A stretch of DNA of 64,000 nucleotides from Christensenella sp. UBA2853 (GTDB taxonomy: Bacteria; Bacillota; Clostridia; Christensenellales; Aristaeellaceae), in contig DEFL01000076.1 in assembly GCA_002350845.1 (NCBI GenBank), forward strand, positions 1 through 64,000. Direction: 5' to 3'. The translations under genes were made by a program, and so were the position numbers. Within the stretch, counting starts at the first letter, position 1, and each line of letters begins with the position of its first letter. The notes beneath the pieces are model-generated. The model ran no database searches. It was not told the origin of the DNA and saw only the letters and a program-made list of their open reading frames with translations. Positions 56,205 to 62,711 of this stretch are shown here, piece by piece.

Positions 56205-57557
56205 ATGAAAGCGTATGATCTGATCGTGATCGGGGCAGGCCCGGGCGGTTATGAGGCCGCGTTTGAGGCGGCAGACCTGGGCATGAAAACGGCCCTGGTC
56301 GAGAAGGAAGCGCTGGGCGGCACCTGTCTCAATCACGGATGCATTCCGACCAAATCCCTTCTGCATGCCGCCGGTCTGTACCGGAGTATCCGCGAGGCGG
56401 ATCTTTTCGGGATTTCGGCAGAGCATGTTGCCCTGGACTTTGCGCGCATGCAGGCGAGAAAAAACGAGGTTGTGCTGCAGCTGCGCAAGGGGATTGAAAT
56501 GACCGCGGGAAAGAAAAAAATCGACCTGTTCCGCGGAAAAGGCACGCTTCAGGGCGGGCGCTGCGTGCTGGTCAAATCGGAAGACGGCGAAGAGATGCTC
56601 GAGGCGCGGCACATTCTGCTCGCTCCGGGCTCCAGGCCGGCGCTTCCCCCGATTCCCGGGATCGACCTGGAAGGGGTTGTGACCAGCGATGAACTGCTGG
56701 AAGCGGAAAAGTTGCCGCAGCGCCTGGTGATCATCGGAGGCGGCGTGATCGGCGTGGAGTTTGCCTCCGTGTTTGCTGCGCTTGGCACTTCCGTCACGGT
56801 CATTGAGGCGATGGGCCAGCTGCTGCCAAGCCTGGACCGGGAAATCGCGCAGAGCCTGAAGATGCTGATGAAAAAGCGCGGCGTGAAGGTGCTGACCGAC
56901 ACGCGCGTACAGGAAATCCGGAAACAGGAAGACGGAAGCCTGAGCGTGGATTTTGGCAGCGCGCAGGAGACGGCCGACCTGGTGCTGGTGAGTGTTGGCA
57001 GGCGGCCTTACACGGAAGGCCTGTTTGCACCCGGCGCGGAGCCGGAAATGGACCGGGGCCGGATCGTCACGGATGCGTTTGGACGGACCAGCCTGGAAGG
57101 TGTGTACGCGGTGGGCGACGCCGCGGGCATTATCATGCTGGCGCATGCGGCGACGGCAGCAGGGAAAAATGCCGTGCGGCATATGGCCGGGCTGGAGGGG
57201 TGCGCAGATACCCGATTCATCCCGTCGTGTGTGTATACAGAACCGGAAATTGCCTGCGTCGGCATGACGCTGGACGAAGCCAAAGCGGCAGGCCTTGAAG
57301 CGGACAGCCGGAAAGTCCTGATGAGCGCGAACGGAAAGACGGTGCTCAGCGGCGCGGAGCGCGGATACATCCGCGTGGTGTTTGAAAAGGAAAGCGGAAA
57401 ACTGCTCGGTGCCCAGATGATGTGTGAGCGCGCTTCGGATATCATCAGTGAATTCACACAGGCGCTGTCTGCCGGTATGACGGCAAAGGACATGGCGCGC
57501 GCTGTCCGCCCGCATCCGACATTTTCGGAGGCCGTGACGGAAGCACTCAGGATCTGA
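56205..57557 (+). CDS. lpdA: Dihydrolipoamide dehydrogenase (L-protein)
   Basis: A 450-residue FAD disulfide oxidoreductase. FAD loop GAGPGGYEAA (10-19), redox Cys pair C41/C46 in GGTCLNHGCIPTKS, NAD loop GGGVIGVEFASVFAALG and C-terminal catalytic His in RPHPTFSEAVTEAL. It reoxidises dihydrolipoyl-GcvH with NAD. The second of two adjacent ATGs (56205) is seven bases from GAGGAGG and is favoured. Last gene of the operon, followed by a hairpin. No other lipoyl complex is encoded in the window, so it serves the glycine cleavage system here. Confidence 0.95.
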   Translation: MKAYDLIVIGAGPGGYEAAFEAADLGMKTALVEKEALGGTCLNHGCIPTKSLLHAAGLYRSIREADLFGISAEHVALDFARMQARKNEVVLQLRKGIEMTAGKKKIDLFRGKGTLQGGRCVLVKSEDGEEMLEARHILLAPGSRPALPPIPGIDLEGVVTSDELLEAEKLPQRLVIIGGGVIGVEFASVFAALGTSVTVIEAMGQLLPSLDREIAQSLKMLMKKRGVKVLTDTRVQEIRKQEDGSLSVDFGSAQETADLVLVSVGRRPYTEGLFAPGAEPEMDRGRIVTDAFGRTSLEGVYAVGDAAGIIMLAHAATAAGKNAVRHMAGLEGCADTRFIPSCVYTEPEIACVGMTLDEAKAAGLEADSRKVLMSANGKTVLSGAERGYIRVVFEKESGKLLGAQMMCERASDIISEFTQALSAGMTAKDMARAVRPHPTFSEAVTEALRI

Positions 57558-57576
57558 GGATCAGGCAGACAAACAG

Positions 57577-57603
57577 AACCGGCAGCCCAAAGCTGCCGGT
57601 TCT
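57577..57603. terminator. Bidirectional hairpin between the gcv operon and the HD-RyR gene
   Basis: GAACCGGCAGC pairs perfectly with GCTGCCGGTTC over a five-base loop. The T content is modest on both sides, but its position between two convergent stop codons fits shared termination. Confidence 0.75.
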
Positions 57604-57619
57604 TATATGTCTGCAGGGA

Positions 57620-59695
57620 TCAGTGCTGCGACAGATCCGGGAAATGTTCGTCTGTTTCCAGTTCATAGATGCGGACGCCGTCAAACTTCCGGATCAGTTT
57701 CAGCATACAGTTGAACGGCTTCCAGTCCTTCATCTTTTCCTCTTCAGGCAGCTGTTCATAGTGTGCCCAGATCTCTTCGCTCTTCAGATCGCCGTCCATG
57801 GCCAGGACATGGGTGCGCATATGCTCACGGAGCATTTTGTGATATTCCTTTTCGCTGTACCCGCGCGGGACCTTTGCCTTTTCGTAGGCGTCACCATACT
57901 GCCAGCCCATGGACTGACGGTCCCGGACCCAACGCTCATGCTCGAGCGGGGCGAACTGGCAGATCTGTTCCCAGGTGAATATTTTAAGCATGCTGAATCC
58001 GACGGGGCGGTCGGTATAAAAGCAGTTGATGACATGAAGATACCGGCTGAAGCTCTTGACCTGATTGATATTGAGAAGCTTGTACTCCAGGGACAGTGTT
58101 TCGAACTCTTTTTCCAGCTGCTCCGGCGCGACGCTGTCTTCGCGGCCGTCATAGGTATAGCGGGCATTGAGCGCGACGGCAAAATCGTGGATATGCAGGA
58201 AGTTGCTGGAAGAGAGATAGATATGCTTGTTCTCATAACTGGCTGCGGCCGTGGTGCACCGGATATTCAGAGGGATTCCATCCGTATTGACAATCCGCTC
58301 GATATCTCTCTGGAACCGTTTCTTCTCCCCGGCCATATCACTGTAGGCCTTGAGCCGGGGCTCGTCCCCGGTGCACCCATTCTTCTTCCATTGCCTGCAG
58401 GCTTCTTTGTATGCCTGGATTTTGTCGTGCTCATCCTCATCAAATATATAATTTGCGCGGATCTGACTGCCTCTGAAATCAAACTCAACGGACATGGGCT
58501 GCAGTTCTGTGCGCGAATTGCGGCCATAGGCCGTGCGGTCCCAGCACTGGAGTTCATCGCACAGCATCAGCAGATAGGCCAGGGGATGCTGATCCATGGC
58601 CAGGGTGGGTTTGTCCATGGACGGATCTTTATAAAAGGCAATGGAGAATTTATAGAGTGAGTTGTGCAGGAGGATGGCGGAGAGCGCATCCACGTGCGCT
58701 GCGTTGAGGTCGTCACCGAAAGTGTCTGCCAGTTCCGCATACAGCCTTGCCGCGCTGAAGAAGGCATGATCCATAAAGCATCCGAAGCGTTCGGGATGAG
58801 TTGGCTTGTTTTCCAGAACGTTCATCAGATAGCCCTCGGTGAAACCGTAGGTTTTTCCAAGCTTCTGCGTGATGTCAAAGGCGAGAAGTTCCGTCACGGA
58901 ATGGAAGGAACGGCCGTAAATCTTCTGAAACTGTTCTGCGGCGGCATCCCCGAGCCGGGTCAGCACATCGACATTCCGGTAGGCCACCAGGAGGCTGCTG
59001 TCCCCGCGCTTTTTGTGGTTCACTTCAAAGTAGGACATCACCTGCTCAAAGGGCAGTTCAAAGGGATAGCCGATATCATGGAACAGGGAAGTCAGGCCCC
59101 AGTACTCCAGGAAAAAGGCAGCCGCTTTGCGGTCTTCCGCTTTGTTGGTGTCACGGGGATCAAAATGGTAAAACGTCTTGAACGCTGTCCGGAAGGGTTT
59201 GTTCGTTTCATAAATGGCAAGACCCAGCGCGAACACATAGACCGAATGAGAATAATGATCCCGGTGCTTGAGCAGCAGGGAACTTCCGTTGGATTCAAAC
59301 TCGCTGAGCAGTTCGACCATTTTTTTGGACTTGCCGTATCGTCCGAAAAACATTTCCAGGTAACAGTAATAGACGGTGTATGCGTCCTCAGCGATTCCCG
59401 AATCGATGAAGCGCTCCAGCTCTCTTTCAAGGCAGAGGCGGTCAATGTCCATCTGCATATTGTAGGGAATCTGGCATGGCGCGATGCTGGTGCCTCTCCA
59501 TTTGCCGTCCTTCTTTTCTGCCTTTTCCATGTCGGGCCTGAACCTGAGTTCCTCGCAGCGATTGTGAAGGAAGCGGAGAGAAGCGGTTTTCAGATCCAGC
59601 TTTTTGCTCTGATAGAGATACGGCTCTCTGGGGCCGATACCCGGTCCGAAATCCCGCTGGTTCATTTCACGCATTTGTTTCAGTGCAGTATACAT
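57620..59695 (-). CDS. Large HD-domain phosphohydrolase-like protein with C-terminal RyR-like domain
   Basis: A 691-residue cytoplasmic protein. The first 130 residues are helical. An HD-type metal site is formed by H150 (SHSVYVFALGLAIY), H206-D207 (LFHDIGYP), D309-H310 (MDHAFFSAARLY) and D380 in the LMLCDELQCWDR helix, giving an HD phosphohydrolase fold from about 140 to 395. Residues about 581-660 (LEHERWVRDRQSMGWQYGD, then LPEEEKMKDW) look like a ryanodine-receptor-type RyR repeat, found in bacteria in nucleotide-sensing and conflict proteins. The middle (about 400-580) is unassigned. No membrane segments. It has its own promoter and shares a hairpin with the gcv operon. A nucleotide hydrolase gated by a ligand-binding RyR domain is possible but unproven. 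Confidence 0.7.
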   Translation of the reverse strand: MYTALKQMREMNQRDFGPGIGPREPYLYQSKKLDLKTASLRFLHNRCEELRFRPDMEKAEKKDGKWRGTSIAPCQIPYNMQMDIDRLCLERELERFIDSGIAEDAYTVYYCYLEMFFGRYGKSKKMVELLSEFESNGSSLLLKHRDHYSHSVYVFALGLAIYETNKPFRTAFKTFYHFDPRDTNKAEDRKAAAFFLEYWGLTSLFHDIGYPFELPFEQVMSYFEVNHKKRGDSSLLVAYRNVDVLTRLGDAAAEQFQKIYGRSFHSVTELLAFDITQKLGKTYGFTEGYLMNVLENKPTHPERFGCFMDHAFFSAARLYAELADTFGDDLNAAHVDALSAILLHNSLYKFSIAFYKDPSMDKPTLAMDQHPLAYLLMLCDELQCWDRTAYGRNSRTELQPMSVEFDFRGSQIRANYIFDEDEHDKIQAYKEACRQWKKNGCTGDEPRLKAYSDMAGEKKRFQRDIERIVNTDGIPLNIRCTTAAASYENKHIYLSSSNFLHIHDFAVALNARYTYDGREDSVAPEQLEKEFETLSLEYKLLNINQVKSFSRYLHVINCFYTDRPVGFSMLKIFTWEQICQFAPLEHERWVRDRQSMGWQYGDAYEKAKVPRGYSEKEYHKMLREHMRTHVLAMDGDLKSEEIWAHYEQLPEEEKMKDWKPFNCMLKLIRKFDGVRIYELETDEHFPDLSQH

Positions 59696-59814
59696 ATGTT
59701 TTCCTCCCAGAATGGACGTTCATGGAATGCAGGGAGACCGCAGGAAAGGCTGGACTGTCGGTCCGCCGGGCACGGCCTGCAGGGATGATGTTTTTTCCAT
59801 GTGATGACAGACCC

Positions 59815-59843
59815 ATTGTAAGAAAAAACAGGGATGAGATCAA
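59815..59843 (-). promoter_or_regulatory. Promoter of the HD-RyR gene
   Basis: On the minus strand TTGATC (59838-59843) and TACAAT (59815-59820) are 17 bases apart, about 120 bases upstream of the start codon. Confidence 0.65.
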
Positions 59844-59901
59844 GTCTGGAGAGCGGAAAAAAACGGGGAAGCGGGGACGATCCGGGAAGAATGCAGGCAT
59901 G

Positions 59902-59930
59902 AAAAAATCCCCGGACGTCTGTCCGGGGAT
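59902..59930 (-). terminator. Rho-independent terminator of the GG-leader SH3 peptide gene
   Basis: On the minus strand ATCCCCGGAC pairs perfectly with GTCCGGGGAT over a four-base loop, followed by five T residues. It lies 10 bases after the stop codon at 59941. Confidence 0.95.
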
Positions 59931-59940
59931 GGTCATGTCA

Positions 59941-60234
59941 TTATCTGCGGGGGAGTCCGACGATGGACGCTGCGACCCAGCCGGTCTGCTGCTGTCCTTT
60001 TTTATTGGTGAAGGTGATCATGACATAGTTCCGGTTGCTGACTGCGTCATAGACCGGATGGGTTTCATCGATGGTGTCGACAATCGTTCCGTTGGGCAGG
60101 GATGCAATCTGGTTCCTTTCGCCCGAGGTGGGTGCACGACGTACTGCGGCATTGAGTCCTTCGGAGCCGGTATTGATTGTGCGCTGCACACCGCCGGTCA
60201 CCTGTTCCATAGCGTTCAGATCGAGTTCTTTCAT
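59941..60234 (-). CDS. Double-glycine-leader peptide with SH3-like domain
   Basis: A 97-residue protein. Its first 15 residues, MKELDLNAMEQVTGG, match bacteriocin-type leaders (E-L-(x)2-(L/N)-x-M-E-x-V-x-GG), so cleavage after G14-G15 by a C39 peptidase is expected. The 82-residue remainder reads as one SH3b-like module: AVRRAPTSGERNQIASLPNG, then IVDTIDETHPVY, YVMITFTNKKGQQQTGWVAASI and a GLPRR end. AAGGAGG is eight bases upstream of ATG 60234. SH3b modules often bind cell-wall peptides, so this might be an unusual secreted wall-binding protein or effector. No C39-ABC gene is seen nearby; the MATE exporter gene upstream is unlikely to process it. Confidence 0.75.
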   Translation of the reverse strand: MKELDLNAMEQVTGGVQRTINTGSEGLNAAVRRAPTSGERNQIASLPNGTIVDTIDETHPVYDAVSNRNYVMITFTNKKGQQQTGWVAASIVGLPRR

Positions 60235-60373
60235 GAATGTATCCTCCTTCATCTTTCGATTGTTTTTCTGTTTTTCAGGCGGGTTTTTGTGCCTTCACCT
60301 GTTGATACGAAGAAAAGGGAGACCTGGCAGCAGGATTTCAGATTTTTGTCCCGATTTTTTTCCTGCGCCGGGA

Positions 60374-61747
60374 TCAGGCAGACGGTTCATCGGCTTTGGG
60401 CAGGCGGCGCATAAAGCGCAGCATGAAGAACAGCGCGAGCGGGAAAGCCAGCAGGTAGGCCAAGGGCTGCGCTTCCTGAATGCCCGCGAGGCCGCGCAGG
60501 CGCGAGAGGAGAATCAGCGAGGGGATAAAGAAGAGACCGCTCCGCGCCGAACTCAGAAAGGACGCTCCCAGACGATGGCCGGTACTCTGGTAGAGCATTT
60601 CAGTGGACATGCTGAAGGGAAGGAAAAGAATCGTGATCATCTGCAGCTGCAGTGCGCGGGTGCCGATGGAGATGACGTCCGGGTCATTGCGGAAGACGGC
60701 GATCAGGTTCCCGGAGAAGAGCAGCGTGAGGACGGCGGAAACAATCAGGATGGCTTCACTGAGCATCACGGTCACCCGGTAGGCTGAGCGCAGGCGCAGA
60801 TATTTTTTTGCCCCGAAATTATAGGCACAGACTGGCTGGAAGCCCTGACCGATGCCCAGGGCGAGCGCAAACACGAAGAAAGAGATTCTTCCCACAATGC
60901 TCATGGCGGCCACGGCTGCGTCGCCGTAAACGGCGGCAGAACTGTTCAGGAGAATGCTGGCTACACTGTTGAGCACCTGGCGGAGCATGCTCGGAAGCCC
61001 TGTGGTCATGATATCTCCGATCACCCGCGGACGGGGATCGAACTGCTTCAGAGAGAGGCGTGTGACGGTTCTGCCTCTGAGAAACATGCTCAGGAGGATC
61101 AGAAAACTGATGACCTGGCTGGCGGCGGTAGCGAGCGCAGCGCCGGCAACCCCCATATGCAGGACAAACATGAGAATGGGGTCCAGCGCAATATTCAGGA
61201 TGGCGCCGGACATGAGTCCGATCATGCCCAGGGAGGCTTTTCCTTCATAGCGCAGGAGATTGTTGAGTGTATAGCCGCCGGTCATAAACGGCGCGGCGAA
61301 GAGAATGGTCAGGAGATAGCTTCTGGCGTGCGGATAGATGGTCTCAGTGCTGCCGAGCGTCAGGATGATCCAGTGATGCAGGGGAAAGGCGGCCAGAGAG
61401 ATGATCCCACCGAGCAGGACGGAACAGACAATGCCGGTCGAAGCGACGCGGGACGCATTGCGGTCATCCCTTGCGCCAAGAAGGCGGGCGGTGATGCTGC
61501 CGGCTCCCTGGCCGAACATGAAGCCGACCGCCTGAAGAATGCTCATGAAGCCGAAAACGATGCCCACGGCTGCGCTTTCACTGGTTCCGAGCTGTCCGAC
61601 GAACGCGGTGTCGACGAGGTTATAGATGTTCGTGACCAGCATGCTCAGAATGGTGGGGATGCTCAGACGAACAATAAGGCGGGGAATGGATTCCTCCGTC
61701 ATGCGGTTGTACTGGGACGATGCACGGCTGCCGGACTGCTGGTTCAT
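60374..61747 (-). CDS. MATE family multidrug/Na+ antiporter
   Basis: A 457-residue membrane protein with twelve hydrophobic helices in two MatE halves. LIVRLSIPTILSMLVTNIYN and VDTAFVGQLG mark the N-terminal half, and IVGRISFFVFALALGIGQGFQPVCAYNFGAK the second half with the usual GxxQPxxxYNxGA element. It is of the NorM/DinF-like clostridial MATE type, which exports cationic drugs or metabolites with Na+ or H+. ATG 61747, with AAGGAGG 11 bases upstream, is preferred to 61867. It precedes the GG-leader gene by 139 bases on the same strand. Confidence 0.9.
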   Translation of the reverse strand: MNQQSGSRASSQYNRMTEESIPRLIVRLSIPTILSMLVTNIYNLVDTAFVGQLGTSESAAVGIVFGFMSILQAVGFMFGQGAGSITARLLGARDDRNASRVASTGIVCSVLLGGIISLAAFPLHHWIILTLGSTETIYPHARSYLLTILFAAPFMTGGYTLNNLLRYEGKASLGMIGLMSGAILNIALDPILMFVLHMGVAGAALATAASQVISFLILLSMFLRGRTVTRLSLKQFDPRPRVIGDIMTTGLPSMLRQVLNSVASILLNSSAAVYGDAAVAAMSIVGRISFFVFALALGIGQGFQPVCAYNFGAKKYLRLRSAYRVTVMLSEAILIVSAVLTLLFSGNLIAVFRNDPDVISIGTRALQLQMITILFLPFSMSTEMLYQSTGHRLGASFLSSARSGLFFIPSLILLSRLRGLAGIQEAQPLAYLLAFPLALFFMLRFMRRLPKADEPSA

Positions 61748-61968
61748 GCTCTGCAGGACCTCCTTGGGCTGATAGGATGATGATAGAAGAAAAAGAAGCA
61801 AAGCGCAAGACCGCCGGGCAGTTTCAAAAAATCCGCAAAAAAACAGGCTTCCGGAGAGCGAAAGCACTGCCAGACGTCCGCAGAGAACGTATCAAAAGGT
61901 ACAGGCAGACAGAAACGCCTGAACGAATGAAGAAAACGCAAACCGCAAAGCGGATGGAGGATATGAGT

Positions 61969-62202
61969 ATGAAACGGACGATTTTGGTGACAGCAGTTAA
62001 TTTCCTGGGCGTGATTGCCGTATGGGTCTTTCTTGAACTGCTTTACACACAGTTTACAGGCGGCATTTTTATCAGGAATCTTCTCAACCCTGTGTACATG
62101 ATTCCCTGCGGCATTGCAGCGCTCATCACCGCCATTTTTGCCTTCATGGATGAAAAGAAAAGGGCGCAGGAGATCACAACCTACGGCACGTATCGCTGGT
62201 AA
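61969..62202 (+). CDS. Small two-helix membrane protein (paralogue 2 of 3)
   Basis: A 77-residue protein with two transmembrane helices, about 7-25 and 44-62. Key sequence: WVFLELLYTQFTGGIFIRNL, then PVYMIPCGIAALITAIFAF, and a basic tail ending TTYGTYRW. It shares its motif with paralogues encoded at 49204 and 62254. ATG 61969 is eight bases after GGAGG. The next paralogue gene begins 51 bases downstream, so the two form a tandem pair. Divergent from the MATE gene. Unknown family. Confidence 0.72.
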   Translation: MKRTILVTAVNFLGVIAVWVFLELLYTQFTGGIFIRNLLNPVYMIPCGIAALITAIFAFMDEKKRAQEITTYGTYRW

Positions 62203-62253
62203 ACGAAACGGACACAAGAACATGCTGCACAGCGGCCTGAGGAGGACCAGAAG

Positions 62254-62475
62254 ATGATGAAAGCAATCGGAACGGCAGTCCTGAGTTTTGCAGGTGTCGC
62301 TGCAGTCTGGACAGCGCTTGAACTGATCTATACAAGCATAACCGCGGGTGACTTTGTGAGCAATCTCACGCATCCCCTGTTTCTGATCCCCTGCGTAACA
62401 GCAGCCGGGATTGTGGCAGGTTTTTCCTTCCTCTCAGCAAAGAGCAGGACGGCGCACCCTGTAAACGTGCGCTGA
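62254..62475 (+). CDS. Small two-helix membrane protein (paralogue 3 of 3)
   Basis: A 73-residue protein with two transmembrane helices, about 5-26 and 44-62. Key sequence: WTALELIYTSITAGDFVSNL, then PLFLIPCVTAAGIVAGFSFL. It shares with the other two copies the (E/L)L-x-(Y/L)-T-x-x-T-x-G-x-F-(V/I)-x-N-L block. GGAGG precedes the ATG by eight bases; a terminator follows. It probably arose by tandem duplication from paralogue 2. Function unknown. Confidence 0.72.
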   Translation: MMKAIGTAVLSFAGVAAVWTALELIYTSITAGDFVSNLTHPLFLIPCVTAAGIVAGFSFLSAKSRTAHPVNVR

Positions 62476-62492
62476 GGTCTGCGACCCTGATG

Positions 62493-62522
62493 AGCGCTTC
62501 GCATCCGTTGCGGCGCTTTTTT
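62493..62522 (+). terminator. Rho-independent terminator after the small membrane gene pair
   Basis: AGCGC pairs with GCGCT around an inner CGCATCCGTTGCG hairpin, followed by six T residues. Confidence 0.8.
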
Positions 62523-62590
62523 GCGTTTGGAAAAGATGTTTTGCAGCGGGAAAACGGAAAGATTTCCCCTGCAGAGAGCACAGACAGAAC

Positions 62591-62636
62591 ACAGCACGGG
62601 CCCCTGGAAGCATGATCTTCCGGAGGCCCGTGCTGT
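62591..62636 (-). terminator. Terminator of the GH115-like gene
   Basis: ACAGCACGGGCC pairs perfectly with GGCCCGTGCTGT across a 22-base loop that has a small inner stem; on the minus strand it is followed by GTTCTGTCTG. It lies about 75 bases after the stop codon at 62712. Confidence 0.7.
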
Positions 62637-62711
62637 TCTTTCGATTCTGTAAACAGATCCATCCAATGGATGACCTGCAGGAAGCCCTGTACAGTCCGCT
62701 GTCTGTACAGC

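Noticed and set aside
55737..57515. A 590-codon open frame antisense to gcvH and lpdA
   Set aside because: It spans two unrelated, clearly coding genes on the other strand and has low-complexity composition. It is a shadow frame.
61720..61968. An N-terminal extension of small membrane paralogue 2 upstream to 61720
   Set aside because: The extension overlaps the MATE gene start on the other strand and reads as basic, low-complexity sequence. GGAGG eight bases before 61969 fixes the start.
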